Origin: Theobroma cacao
Taxonomy: Eukaryota > Streptophyta > Magnoliopsida > Malvales > Malvaceae
Assembly: GCF_000208745.1 (NCBI RefSeq)
Contig: NC_030854.1
Span: forward strand, 33,073,082 to 33,137,081
Direction: 5' to 3'
DNA: 64,000 nt
The translations under genes and the position numbers were made by a program. Positions 1-12,162 of this stretch are shown in pieces; positions within the stretch are counted from its first letter, which is position 1; each line of letters starts with the position of its first letter. Under the pieces are notes generated by a model, which was not told the DNA's origin, did no database searches, and was given only the letters and a program-made list of their open reading frames with translations.

Positions 1-1160
1 TAATTTAATTAACTTAAAATAAGTAATCAATTAATATTGGAATTGTAACATGGGTACCTTTTCTTCAAGTTATATCTGGATATCCAAGTTGTCACACAAT
101 CCACTACTTTTCTTTTCTTTTCTTTTTTTTCTTCGTGCACCCATAGTCGTTCCTATGGCTTCTTTTTTTTTTTTTTTTTTTTTCTTATTCTTCCTTCATG
201 TTCCTATCACCGGATTCAAATAGCACCCCTCTCTCCAATTCAAGACGGAATCACTTTTCGTCTCATAGTTATTGCTCCTTGACCTCACTAATAATTGGTT
301 TTGAAACTTTAAGATGTCTTTGGCAGAATGAAAATGGATCGAAATATCTAAATTACTTCAATTAGTCACTCTTCTGGGTTCTTTTACGATTAATTCAAGA
401 AATAAACAAAAAATAATAATAATCGTAATAGATCTATTAGAAACAAAACTTTGTGTCGCTAATCAATTAAGTATTAAAACTTGGTCGTAACAAGGTAAAT
501 ATACCGATTGGCTGCAACATTTTAATTTGGCAATCATTGAAAATTTGATTTGACCTTTGTAAATATATTTAAGGGAAAAAATGCGAGGCTATAACTATCT
601 TTCAATGGTCGTAATAAACCTTTGTAAGATACAGACAACATAGAAAACAAGAGCATAACAGATGTCAACTATGTATGAAGTTCCCTGAGTATGCAGGAAA
701 AAATCGTAGTAGTTTATGATAATAATATGACTAGACGTGATAATTATTAATTATTTAATGTGAAGGAAAGTTCAAAGACAACTCAATAAAAGTTTAACTT
801 TTTCCTTTTTTTTTTAATGAAACTTTGCATGACAGGAATCCAAGAAATGCCACAGAAATTTCAGGACAACTTGACCTAAAACCAGAATACCTTGTCTTGT
901 GTTAAAAGCTTAAATTGTGTGACAATAATCAAGTTTGTTGCCTATTATTCAGTGAGAAGTAACTGTCAAGGTTGCCCCATTCACAATTATTTCTGATTAG
1001 ACAAATTCATAAAGTCATATAGTATCTATCCAAAAAACAGAAAGTTTTACAAAGTCATATAGAGCATACAAGCGAGGACAGCACATTAATTAAAAGTTAA
1101 AGTGACATCCGACCCCATACCTAAACATAGTATTTAATTTCTTGATAGAAAATCAAGACC
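1..1160. other. 3' flank of the first CYP89A gene, no gene seen
   Basis: No coding region was recognised. The stretch is AT-rich with a T-run near 165-183. About 308-490 resembles blocks found downstream of the other three CYP89A genes (about 13095-13295, 20785-20990 and 25612-25795), with the same order of short shared words. This shows the duplicated unit once extended past the P450 stop codon. No coding frame runs through the block in any copy, so it is probably remnant 3' flank or UTR. Confidence 0.5.
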
Positions 1161-2702
1161 TTATCTCTCCCTTGGTGAAATGTGGGCCCGCAATGGAGTC
1201 TTCATCACTATTGTGAACTCCTGCTTCTCCTCCAGGCTAATCTCATCTCCATCCATGGCCTTCCATTCGAATTTCCAAATCAAATTTGCCACAAAATACT
1301 CCAAATGAAGCATGGCTAAGCCAATTCCAGGACAAATTCTTCTCCCAACACCAAAAGGCATCATCTTAATCTCCCTACTCCCTGTTATATCAAACACTTC
1401 CCCACTACCATCATCACTTCTCAAGAACCTCTCAGGCTTAAATGCCATTGGATCCTCCCACACCTTTGGATCCCACCCCATATCGGCCACCATGAAATTG
1501 ACAGTTCCATTCTTTGGGACCAAAAATCCTCCCAGGACTGTGTCTTCTGTCGCACAATGAGGCAACACAAAGTGCCCTGGTGGGTGCCTTCTTAGCCCTT
1601 CTAAAACCACTGCTTTCAAATAAGGCATCTTTTGCAAATCATCTTCTTTGATTTCTTCCGCCCCATCTCCTACAACCCCTTTGATTTCAAGCAATAATTT
1701 ATCTTGAACATGAGGGTACTTCACCAAATTTGCCATGATCCACTGCAAAGCAGTGGAGGTCGTGTCAGTGCCACCATTAAGAAACTCAGAGGCCAAACTG
1801 ACAATTTCTCCTTCCTCAAGCTTCCTTTTCTCCTCCGGTAACTCCAAATCCAACAAAGTATCAACATATGCTAAAACATAATCATCACTTGCCTTCTTAG
1901 TCAAGTTCTCCTCTTTAGCTTTCTTTCTTGCTCTTATCAGAGGAATCAGCAAATCTTCTTGATCTTTACGCAGCTGATAAAACTGCTCCCACCTCTTACG
2001 AAGCAAAACCTTGGTCACTCTAGGCCAAAAGTTAAGTATATTGAATCTTCCAAAACCTAACAGCACCCTTTGCAGAACCGCCTCAATCTCTTTGATTTGA
2101 TCTTGACTAAGCTTGTCACCAAAACACATCAAAACCAATAAACAAAACATAGCATATTTAAATTGAGCCAAAACCTGAACTGCTTCACCAGTTTCAGCCT
2201 TTGACTGTAAACCATCAAAAAGGATTTCCAAAACCCATTTACGTGCAAGAGAATACGACTTTATACGTGAAGGATGGAGGATTTCTGACGTCAGATTCCG
2301 CCGCAAAAGCCGCCAGGTAGGGCCGTAGAAGGCGGAGCTGATGCTATGTTGGTTGCTACTCATAATCTTATTAATAGGAAGAGCTTTGGGGCGGTCTGAA
2401 AATAGTGAACCGCTCTGTACCAAAGCCTGGTGAGCAAGGGAACGATCGAAGACAAAGATGGCGGGACGAGGACCTATGTGGATGGTGACCATGGGGCCAA
2501 GCTTTGTACCGAGGTGGCGGAGGATTGGTTCGATTTGGAAGAAAGATTTGCGGAGCCATAAGATGTTGCCGATGATAGGGAAAGTGGGAGGGCCTGGAGG
2601 GAGAGTGTGGGGAAGCTTTTTGGAAGGGTAGAAGAGGTTGAGGAAGGCCTTGAGAAGGAGAGAAATAGAGATCGTGAGAACGATGAGGAACCAGGTTTCC
2701 AT
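1161..2702 (-). CDS. Cytochrome P450, CYP89A family (copy 1, intact)
   Basis: Intronless P450 of 513 residues on the minus strand, expected to be a haem-thiolate monooxygenase anchored in the ER membrane and using NADPH-P450 reductase. Visible landmarks are an N-terminal hydrophobic anchor starting METWFL, the LPPGP hinge, helix C WRLLRRNL, the helix I oxygen-binding motif GGTDTTS, the K-helix EGLR, PERF, and the haem loop [10 protein letters not shown] with Cys457. The start is placed at the METW methionine. An upstream in-frame ATG at 2741 would add 13 residues ahead of the anchor. The family match to CYP89A is strong. In Arabidopsis CYP89A9 oxidises chlorophyll catabolites, but the substrate here is unknown. 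This is the most diverged of the four copies and has no adjacent POLD4. A LINE fragment lies about 170 bp upstream of its start. Confidence 0.93.
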   Translation of the reverse strand: METWFLIVLTISISLLLKAFLNLFYPSKKLPHTLPPGPPTFPIIGNILWLRKSFFQIEPILRHLGTKLGPMVTIHIGPRPAIFVFDRSLAHQALVQSGSLFSDRPKALPINKIMSSNQHSISSAFYGPTWRLLRRNLTSEILHPSRIKSYSLARKWVLEILFDGLQSKAETGEAVQVLAQFKYAMFCLLVLMCFGDKLSQDQIKEIEAVLQRVLLGFGRFNILNFWPRVTKVLLRKRWEQFYQLRKDQEDLLIPLIRARKKAKEENLTKKASDDYVLAYVDTLLDLELPEEKRKLEEGEIVSLASEFLNGGTDTTSTALQWIMANLVKYPHVQDKLLLEIKGVVGDGAEEIKEDDLQKMPYLKAVVLEGLRRHPPGHFVLPHCATEDTVLGGFLVPKNGTVNFMVADMGWDPKVWEDPMAFKPERFLRSDDGSGEVFDITGSREIKMMPFGVGRRICPGIGLAMLHLEYFVANLIWKFEWKAMDGDEISLEEKQEFTIVMKTPLRAHISPRER

Positions 2703-2870
2703 GGCTTTTGGCGCTTGGGAAAAGTAGAGAAGATGTGACAAAAAGATATTTTGAGGTTTTTCTGACTTTCTAGGCCCAGAGTGTCTCCGTCTTCATTTGT
2801 GGTGGTGGTGGATTGTTCAATGCATAATGATCGAAAGATACGCTTTTGAATAAAATATTTGCGAAGGAAT

Positions 2871-3000
2871 ATCCAATTAATTAAAAAATATTTAGCAATG
2901 AGACACGTATTTAAAGAAGGAAATACCGTAGCTGAGTTTTTGACAAACAAAGGCTTATTCATATATAAGGATTATGAATTTTATGATGTTCCATATTAGA
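2871..3000 (+). mobile_element. LINE RNase H tail fragment
   Basis: A plus-strand frame from about 2871 reads RHVFKEGNTVAEFLTNKG and then a stop. This matches the C-terminal RNase H segment of plant L1-type LINEs, which has the form HxxREGNxxAD.LAN.G, with the usual D replaced by E. Only the last 40 or so codons remain. A second fragment of similar layout lies at 7518-7735. The fragment sits just upstream of CYP89A copy 1, in its likely promoter. There is no clear poly(A) tail or target duplication. Confidence 0.6.
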
Positions 3001-4143
3001 TTTGTACTTGTGAAGGATATGTTGAGGATTAGTTTTTTTCATTTAATTAAAATTTAATAATTTTTTTAAAAAATTTAATTAATTAATAAAAGAAATATTT
3101 AAAATTATTTATATAAATAATAGTACAAAAATATTTTGAACATAAAATTCTTTAATAAATATATTTATAGAGATTGTTTCATGCATTGACATATTTCATG
3201 TACAAATGTAGTTACTAATATGTATTCTTAGAGGATTATTCTAATGTTGATTAGACTAATAGTTTTACAAAAACTTTCAAAGTGTTTTTGGAGGCTGTAA
3301 ACAAATTCAAAACTCCAAAATATTTATCACCATTACAAAAAATTACTACGAGAGTTATATGATTTTGTGAATGGTTTTTTTTTTTAGTGCTAATTTATCT
3401 AAACAATTTATATGCAGGTTGGATGGGGAGTTGACAATATGCAATTTGTCCAATCAACCTCAATCCAAAACTGTTCATTGAGTACTCAGTCTATCAATCT
3501 ATATAACAAAAAGATTTCTTTAAGGTTAAGAGACTCTCAACATCCTTTCTTTGTCATTATCCTAGAATAAAAGAAATAGAAAAAGCAGGAAATAGTAAGT
3601 TTTAATTTCCATTTAGTAAGGGTAAAAGAAGAGAAAATATAAAATTACAACTCTGAAAACAAAATAGTGAAGCACCAAAAACAATAAAATCTACAAAGAT
3701 TAAAAATGAAGCAGCCAAAAACATTATCTCTGGCTGCATTTTTCTCTGTTCAGTTTGTCACTGGGCTATCTGTCAGTCACTTTTGGTGTTGGAGTATTGA
3801 AGAACTTTTCTGATGAAGCAGGGTTTCATGTTATGACAACGGGGGATTGTTTTGGTTGCATGGAATACAGGGTTTTCATTTGCACAATGTACAGAGATTT
3901 TGAGTTTTTTTTCGTGAATGAACTGTCGTGCTGTACAAGGGTGGTTTTGTGCTCTTTTATTCGGCTAGATCCTCTTTCGGTTTGTCCAAGGTTTTCCAAA
4001 CCTTTTGTGGTTGTAGGGTGGATGTATATTTTGTTTTTTGGGTTCATAGAGAGATCCAGCTGCTACAGATTGTGTTTTTGATATCTGCAGACTCTTCTTT
4101 CGGTGGTTGGAGGCTTATTGTCCTCCTCTTGGATGTATCTTTT
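3001..4143. other. AT-rich intergenic stretch with unassigned GT-rich part
   Basis: 3001-3720 is AT-rich with no supported gene. 3720-4143 is richer in G and T on the plus strand and contains open frames of up to 108 codons in two frames. Neither matches a family I know. The abrupt change in composition, and the hAT-like terminus that follows, suggest old transposon sequence rather than a host gene. Confidence 0.4.
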
Positions 4144-4144
4144 G

Positions 4145-4220
4145 CAGGGCCGGCCCCTGACTATAGCCATCCAAGCAAGGGCATTAAACCCCCGAGTAGA
4201 GACGTTTTATAATTTTATAA
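4145..4220. mobile_element. hAT-like transposon terminus (relic)
   Basis: The near-palindrome CAGGGCCGGCCCCTGA at 4145-4160 is the characteristic end of a large group of plant hAT elements, which begin CAGGGCCGGCCCTG. It is followed by AT-rich sequence. I found no matching opposite end or 8-bp target duplication, so this is probably a solitary or deleted end. Confidence 0.45.
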
Positions 4221-5266
4221 TATAATTTATTATATTAAAAATATATAAAAATTAATAAAATTATTTATTTTTTATTTTTTTAATTATGTGTTTAATAAAT
4301 TTTAATTTTTTATCACTTTTAATTTTTAAAATACTATATTATTTCTAATTAACTGGCGATCATGTATATTTAATCATTTTCAATAATTATTTTTTTTTCA
4401 TTTATTTTTTTTATGTCCAATCAACATATTTTTAACAACTATTTTTTCTCTTATATATAAAATCGATTATTTCTTTTTAAATATATAATATTTACTTTAA
4501 ATTTTTTTTTTCATTTACTAATTCTTCCTTCTACTTTTACAGAATACACAAGAAGTCCATTATGTTATTATCTTTATAAAGTCGTGAATCTCATTTGCGG
4601 TTTGCAATAAGCATTCAGCAATTAGGTATAATTGTTCTAATATTTACAAACTTTTTTACTTTAATTTTTAATTTATGTTATATTGTTATATTACCTTTAT
4701 TTTATATGATAATTGATTTATTTGAATTAAAAATTTTGATTGTTGATTTTGTATTAGTCATTCAAAAAATATAAAAATTTTGCATCTCAAATGGCTAGAA
4801 GAATAAAATTTAATAATTTTTTTAATTTCAATACAAAAAGACATCGTTGAATATTTCGCTTTATACTTTTAAACTTATTGAGTCGTCCTAATCTTTTGCA
4901 TAGCTAATGAAATGGTTCAACTTTGGCTTAAAAAAAAAATGAAGGTTAGTCAATAAATATACAGCCAAACAAACAAAAACTGAAATAAAAATGAACAAAA
5001 ATACTTTCAATTTCTATTGAATAAAACAATAAGTAAGATAAGATAATACTAATCCAGAATTCTATATGTAATGAACAAGACCATAGATATTCACAATATA
5101 CATCACCATTAACTTCACCAATATTATGGGCAACCTCATTTGGCTCTCAAAGTAGATAGAGAAAGAACAAAATTTGCATGAAGAAACTAACATGGTATGT
5201 GAACTTAACCAAACTACATTGAAATATTATCAAACATATTGAAGCTCAATAGCTTAACAATCAAAC

Positions 5267-5350
5267 AAAACTTGATAATAAAAATTTTTATTGCAGGAAG
5301 CCAAGACAAAACTTGATAATAAAAATTTTTATTGCAGGAAGCCAAGACAA
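5267..5350. repeat. Two-copy tandem repeat, about 41-bp unit
   Basis: The segment beginning AAAACTTGATAATAAAAATT and ending GGAAGCCAAGAC occurs twice back to back without visible differences. The function is unknown. Confidence 0.85.
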
Positions 5351-7111
5351 AACTTACTTTTGTTTTTCTCCCAAAAAAAAAATTAAAGAATCAATAAAAA
5401 TTGCAGTAAGTGGGCAACATAGATCTCAAACTTAAGCAAACAATACAGCAAAATAACAAACTATAGAAATCAAAGAGAAATTAATAAAAAGAAAGTAATT
5501 TTCAATTCCTATACAACAAAGTAGCAAATAAAATCATAGAAGAAAATTGATAAAGCAAATATATAAGTTATATTGTTTGACAGACTAAAACTTTATTACA
5601 AGAATAATATAATGATCAACAAATAAAATACAACAATGTATTAATCATCACAAACAAAATTATCAACTAATAATCACCAAATGAATCATCAAAGCAAAAA
5701 ATGTGAAAGCAGAAAAAGAACAAAAAAAAGGTGCATCAATCCAAATATATTAGTTAAACATAAAAACGAAAAAAAAATCAAGTTTCTTATTCCTGAGAGT
5801 CTTTTCAAAGAACAAACTGCCATAACAAAGGGGTTGAATTAATGATGCAAACAATGATGATAATTGAAAGCAAATGAAAATTATAAACCAATAACAATGA
5901 TTATTGAAAGCACAATAAATGAGGTAATAAAATAATATGATGACATGGTTTCACAATAGAATAATATCATGAACTTATTTTAATCATAAAAAAATAGTGA
6001 GTGAATGTATCGTGGTCGAAGGTAGGATAATTAAAATGGAATTGAGCATTACTTAAATAGGTTCCAACTTTTCCGCATTCGAGGGATCCACACATATGAT
6101 AAAGCTTTTGTTTGGATTTTCAATTCTTTTTATGATTTAGCCATGGAAATACCAAAGAGAGATTTCCTAGTTGTGGACAAATAGTTCTCCGAAAACTCAC
6201 GCTTTAAAGATTTAAGACAATCATCCCAAAAATAGGAATCCAATTGAAGATGGAATGGTATTTGAAAACTCAATTTTAATAGTTTGAAGATAAAGAAAAC
6301 TCAATTTTAATAGCTTGTAGATGAAGACAAGAAGTAGGAATGTGTATTTCATTTTGTTTCTTTCAATTTTAAAATTACTTTGCTGACTTGAAGTTTCCTG
6401 GTCTTTGCACAAAGTTTTTAGTTAATCAATTCTTTTACAGTAGAGATAGAATATCTTAAAAATGTTTCGTTTCCATTAGCTCAATAACAAATAAAAAATA
6501 GCAATATGCAACTGAAGGATGAACTGGCAAGAACAAAAAAAAAAAAAAGTCACAAACCAAATTACAAACATATGCAAATGCATGAAAATGACGCCACTAT
6601 TTTGTATAAGTACCAGAATAACAATGAGCATAAATTAAAAACAATAATATCTCACCACATAACATAGTTAAAAAAAAAAAACCCAATTGAGCATAAAAAT
6701 CACAATATGTGTTTAGTAGTAACTGAAACCTTAGGTGACAATTACCTTAATGAAAGGTCAACAATATCATTAATGAAACATAGAATAAGTAAGCAAATAT
6801 CAAAATTTACTGATAGATCGTGCACTAATTAAAGAAGCTTTTTCATTAGGATATTATTAGCATCAATCATAATTACTTCGATAGCTAAACATCTGATTAT
6901 AACATACTGTTGAAATAACTGTTAAAACAAAACCATTCTTGCTAATAAAAGAAGAAGAGGCCGACCTATAGAAAAGAGCAATGGAAAAGGAGGAGAAGAA
7001 GACGAAAAAAATGGAGGAAGTAAGAGATGAGAGAGGATAGAGAACTTGGGAAAGAGAATTGAAAATGGCATTAAATAAAAAACTAAAAGAAGCAAGAAAA
7101 ACGAAAGAAAC

Positions 7112-7338
7112 ATAAAAGAAAAGAAGTAAAAAACAATGAAAACAAACCTGAGTAAATCGAGTTCAAAACATTAAGAAATGAAGAAAAGAATTGACAAAAA
7201 AAAAAAAAAAACCAAAATAAATAAGNATAAAAGAAAAGAAGTAAAAAACAATGAAAACAAACCTGAGTAAATCGAGTTCAAAACATTAAGAAATGAAGAA
7301 AAGAATTGCAAAAAAAAAAAAAAAACCAAAATAAATAG
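7112..7338. repeat. Direct duplication flanking an assembly N (7226)
   Basis: About 113 bp (7112-7224) is repeated almost exactly at 7227-7338 on the other side of a single N. The copies differ mainly in the length of an A-run. This is the pattern expected from two contigs whose overlapping ends were placed side by side instead of being merged. Confidence 0.7.
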
Positions 7339-7517
7339 AGGAAACAGACCTGCAAACCACACAAAGCAAGAAACCAAAAGAAACCATGAAGAAAACGATG
7401 AGAAGAAAGCAAAGAAAAAAATAAAGGAAGAAGGTAAATAAAAAAAAAAAGAAAAAAAGGTTTTGAAATAAAGCAAAGAAAGAAATAAACGAAGATGACA
7501 AAGAAAAAATAACTACT

Positions 7518-7735
7518 TCAACGTCAATGGGAGATTAGAACGTGGCCTATTTTTGGAGAAGGAAAGATTCTAGCCGACTGCATGGCTAATAAGGGCTTTG
7601 ATATAGAAAATGACTATGTATTATATGATGTTCTATCACTAGGTATTAGGAATTTACTGATGAACGATATATTGGGATATGTCTCCCTCACCTGATTAGA
7701 ATCTAATAAAACTTTCCTTCCTCAAAAAAAAAATC
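7518..7735 (+). mobile_element. 5'-truncated LINE, RNase H tail with poly(A)
   Basis: A plus-strand frame contains GEGKILADCMANKGFDIEND and continues to a conserved-looking IRNLLMNDILG segment and a stop at about 7697. This matches the C-terminal end of the RNase H domain in plant L1-type LINEs (REGN..AD.LAN.G then a short LRNLL.D motif). About 30 bp after the stop is a run of ten A's (7726-7735), consistent with a 5'-truncated insertion and its poly(A) tail. The immediate upstream sequence is purine-rich and shows no reverse transcriptase. Confidence 0.65.
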
Positions 7736-9401
7736 TGGAATAAAGCAAAGAAATAACTAAACTAAGAAGACAAAAAAAAAAGAAAGTTTTGGAATAGGTA
7801 AAAAAAAGGAAAATACAAAAATGTCCTTTACAAAATATGAAAACCGAAAAGCATCTTAACAAAAAGAAGAGAAAAAAAATGAAAAGACCCAAAAAGCCCT
7901 TCACAATCCCACAAGGACCAAAGAAACTACCCAAAAATCTCCTCTCCACTTGGAGCAAATCGGGCTGGTCAAACCAAATCCAGGCCCGTTGAACCCGACC
8001 CGCTCAAGGCTTTTGAAACCCTCCTCAAACCCTCAAATTAGAAAGCAACGTGGTCCTCATTTAGCAACCCCGAGCAATATAAAGCCTTCCAAAGTAGCTC
8101 TTTTTCATAGTAATTGAGTGTCACGTGTTATTCAATTGGGAGCACCAGATGTTAACTAATTACTCCTTTTAGGGGAGACTTTTAATATATATTAGCTTGA
8201 AACTTGGCTCATTTTAGGATAATAATGCCGTTGAAGCTGTTGGTTCTGCTAATGGTTAATTCACACTTTTAGAGCTTTATTACAAAGCCATTCAAGATAT
8301 GTGAAACGGAAACATGTTCAAATTTACATTTCAGATTTGTTTCTCATTACATACAGAAGTTTCTCTCCATCTTATATTATTTTAAACGTATTAAACTATT
8401 GCAGTCATGTCTGCTTTAATAATTTCTATGCTTTCATCATTGCAAGTGATTTTGTTGAAAGATTTTCTTTCAGCCTTTGTTGTTGAAAGATCTCACAACT
8501 CTCAAATAAAACCAAAAAAAAAAGAGAGATTTCAATTGATGTTGCGATAATATACAGACGCTTTCTTCTACATTTCGCATGTCTTCCTTTATAAATGGAC
8601 AAGCAGTAGTAAAGAATAATTGAAGTGCAACTGTTGGGGCACATGGCCTATGATATGGCCCCAACCCCATTTTTTTTAGTTTGCATATATGATCTCGAGT
8701 ACTAAATGTGTCAATAAAAAATCCTTTTCCACAAAATCAATGTTGGAACTTCAATTCTGATTCATTGGAAATAGCTTGTCACAGACTGGCAGAATGGACA
8801 ATTGCTACCAGACATTATTTTTCTCTTTTGCTATGTCTTCGAATACCATACAAGGTTGCCAAAATGACCTCTTGATGTCAGATATTATAACTGTCTTAGT
8901 AGGCGTATGCCATGATATTTTCTGAATATCCATTTGAACAGTATCAGTCTTGAAGCGACCAAGAACACCTCCAGCAGCGCCAGGCATGGTTGATTATCAG
9001 CACCCTGACCATGAACAGCTAAGGAAAAGATTGGGGCCATGATATTTTGTAATCATGAAGAGAGACATTCTCCGATAGGATAATTTCAATCTTAACTATA
9101 ACTGTTGAATTTATGGAAGGATGAGAAGATTTTTTTAAAAACTAATGGATTCATCAAGAATATTGAAAAGATAAAGTAAAATTAATGAAATCCCTACAAA
9201 AACCAATAGATACCTGCATAACCCCTTTCATATTTTCTTTCAAGCCTAAAACTCTCTCCAAATTCACTTCAACCCACAGTCCAAAACCTTGAAAAAAACG
9301 TGTGGCTTAATACATGGGCTCTTTTGGACCTTCTTTTTAATACAGATGAAGGAAAAATTATTTTTTAAAAAAACCCTAACTGAAATGGGAGTAATAAACT
9401 T

Positions 9402-9443
<42 letters not shown>

Positions 9444-10972
9444 GGAACCAAGAAAGAACAATGAAAGCCGAAAAGAAGAAAAAAGGGACAAAACAAATCT
9501 GGGAAAAGATAGATAGTAGTCAAAAATGGAAAGAAAACCCTAGAGAAGAAAAACGCAAAATCCAAACCGAGAAAGACACAAAGTACAGAAAACAGGAAAG
9601 CAAACCAGCTAAACTCAAAGAGAGAAATCACCAACAACAGAGCAAACAAACCAAAAAATGAAGGACGCAAACTCTAAAGAGAAGAAAGGAAGTTTCTGGA
9701 GTAACCAAACTCAATAAAGAAAAACTCCTCACCTAAATTTGAAAATCAAGTGAGACATGAAACGAATGCATGAAAAGCAAGCTAAGCACGTCATTTCATT
9801 AAGACCACACACGTGTCTCCTCTGAAAAATGCGCAGCTCCAGACACCAAACACATCACAACACCGACGTCGCTCCTCTATCCTTCATGTTGCAAAACTTG
9901 GGGACCCCGTTGGAGCATAAAAAGCATCTGACACAAAACCAAGGACTTGCATGAAAATGGGTTGGCTGGATTGACAGAGAGTAGAGATTTTTGTTTTATT
10001 ATGTAGCTTTAATTTAATTTTCTCACTTGGGACCCCATTGATGCAATTTAAAATTCCCTCATGAAGTTTAATTTGATCTTGATTATGGGGAATCGTGGCT
10101 TGATTGGCTCTTTTGCAAAGTTTGATTTACTCATGGGTTTAGAGATTAAAAACGTGATCATTGTCTGAGTGACACATGGGTAAATAAAGAAGCCTCTTTA
10201 GTACTTTCTTTTACTTATGTTATAGAAATATACATTTTTTAACAACATTAAATTTTTTAAAAAATGAAATAAATCTTTTATCTTTTTTATTAGATTTAAT
10301 TAAGTTTTTTATTTTTATTTTAAATCAAATAAACTTTATAATAATANAATAAAAAACATTAAAATTTTTTAAAAAATGAAATAAATCTTTTATCTTTTTT
10401 ATTAGATTTAATTAAGTTTTTTATTTTTATTTTAAATCATATAAACTTTTATAATTAATAGATAATTCATATTTATTATTTTTATACTCATATAACATCA
10501 ACATTAAAAGTGATAGTCACTGACTATATCATTGTGTCACATTTACTTGTCATATTATTATCAATTATCACATGTCAACTTAATATGACATAAAATTAAA
10601 TATGTCATTTTAATTAATGATAATTAATTAAAACTAGTTATAAAAAATTATCTAATTTAAAATAAAAGTATAAATATATATTTAATTAAACGTAATAAAC
10701 ATAAAAATTTATTTGAGTATTTTTAAAATGTGAAGGGATTTTTATAAGCATTAGGTAAAAAATATATTAAAAAGATTTTTATAAGATAAGAATAGCGCAA
10801 ACTTGATTTTTATAAGATAAGAAAAGTCTTGAAATTTATTTGTATACCAAATAATCCTGTTCAATCAATTATTCAATTATGGATATCTTTCAAAATTTCA
10901 TTAGTTAGGCTTATTGTTATTGTTTAATCATTCATCTCTCAACTCACTCCTATATATATATCAAACACTACT
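7736..10972. other. Intergenic region, no gene supported
   Basis: No known protein family was recognised on either strand. Notable pieces are another purine-rich stretch near 7736-7960, an (AT)n run at 9409-9440, a purine-rich block at 9455-9760, and a palindromic G-box core ACACGTGT near 9808-9815 with no gene to which it can be assigned. 10245-10346 is repeated after the N at 10347. Confidence 0.45.
10245..10455. repeat. Direct duplication flanking an assembly N (10347)
   Basis: About 100 bp of AT-rich sequence at 10245-10346 is repeated nearly exactly after the single N at 10347. It is the same arrangement as at 7226 and 19148, and most simply an unmerged contig overlap. Confidence 0.65.
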
Positions 10973-11653
10973 AAATCCATATTACTTATTGGTTGATAAT
11001 GACTTGTGGCTTGTCATAGCTAGCAAGCACGCTAGTTTTTGTTATGAAATAGAAAATCTTATACGTTACATACAACATATGCGACAATAATCTTATATTC
11101 TAATAATAATAATAATTATGTGTACCAAATCTATTTCGAAACAAGCAAATTGAATTTTCCAATTTTTTTAGACCAAGATATTTACCAACTCTTTTAAAAT
11201 TCCTATGAACTTTTAATTTGTTATCATAATACAATAAAAGACTAAATCTTCCAAACCCACTATAAATTTAATTTGTTTGTAAAACTTGCTAAAATCAAAA
11301 TCATATATATCACTTTTCCTATAGGGCTCTTGAATCATTATTTATTACTGCATAATAACTACATTTATCATTATAACTATTTATAGAATAACTCAAATCC
11401 AAAGTCATTTCTCAAGTACTTATTTCGGCATCAAGCATACGAAAATTTTCACTTTGTCTAATGCTCTTTCAGGTAAGAGGAAAAAGATTTACCTCTAATG
11501 TATGGAAAGAGAATATGTTTGAAGCACCACTCCATGGAAAGTTTATAGATGAAGCTTTGGCTATTAGTTCCATATTAAACTTGTTATTTGAAACAAAATC
11601 AACATAGTGGTGTTGAAGTTGAAGGTTGAACGTGATAAAAAAAAAGCATCTAA

Positions 11654-12162
11654 GCGTAGGGACGAGCAAATATAAATCGAACAGAATTAAAATGAGTTCG
11701 ATTTTTTCGGGTCGATTAGTTCGGTTTTTCTGTTAATTCGATTAGGATAGTTAGATTAGCAAAATTATTTTGATTTGGTTTTAGCTAGAAAAATTTATAA
11801 TCGAACTAACCAAACCTAAATAAGGGTATTATGGAGATTTTACATGAAAAAAAATTCTAAACTTAAATTATTTATTGTTGTTTATATCATATAAATTATA
11901 TGAGTATTTATTTTATTTATTATAATTTTTTAGAATCATTTTTAATATTTTTGTAATATTGATTTATTTTAAAAAATATAATATAAATAAATATATACAA
12001 ACAAAATTTTTTTTGTTAAGTTCGGTTTTTAAAAACCGAATTGAACTAATCGAATTAGTTCGATTTCGGTTAATTCGATTCAATTTTAATTATTTAAAAA
12101 ATATTTGATTAATTTAATTATTATATATCTAAAATCGAATTAATCGAATTAATATTTGAGCC
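11654..12162. mobile_element. Non-autonomous DNA element (MITE-like) present only in unit 1
   Basis: Comparison with the empty site in unit 2 (about 19838-19850) shows about 500 extra bases here. The flanks read ATCTAAGCG on the left and ATTTGAGCC on the right, against ATTTGAGCG at the empty site, consistent with an aged 8-9 bp target duplication. The insert starts TAGGGACGAGCAAATATAAA, has a loosely inverted counterpart at its right end, and is full of TTCGG/CCGAA and TCGATT words in both orientations. It has no coding capacity. The target length suggests a hAT- or Mutator-type origin. Confidence 0.6.

Larger units (their letters stand above)
4221..7517. other. AT-rich intergenic region with low-complexity purine tracts
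   Basis: No gene is supported. An approximately 41-bp unit is duplicated in tandem at 5267-5350. From about 6940 the plus strand is strongly purine-rich (A and G). The minus-strand frames here translate to Phe/Leu-rich runs that are products of composition. An assembly N at 7226 separates two near-identical segments (see its entry). Confidence 0.5.

Noticed and set aside
1312..1560. 82-codon plus-strand frames antisense to each CYP89A gene (also 13915, 21577, 26416)
   Set aside because: They recur only because the P450 coding sequence opposite them is conserved; the similarity follows the P450 codons.
3755..4212. Overlapping plus-strand frames of 94-108 codons
   Set aside because: Two frames are open at once in GT-rich sequence, next to a hAT-like terminus; no domain was recognised.
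7171..7501. Phe-rich minus-strand open frames
   Set aside because: They are translations of a purine-rich plus strand, cross an assembly N and have no domain character.
8805..8987. Minus-strand frame starting MPGAAGGVLGRFK
   Set aside because: Composition is protein-like, but only 60 codons are open and I recognise no family or neighbouring exons.
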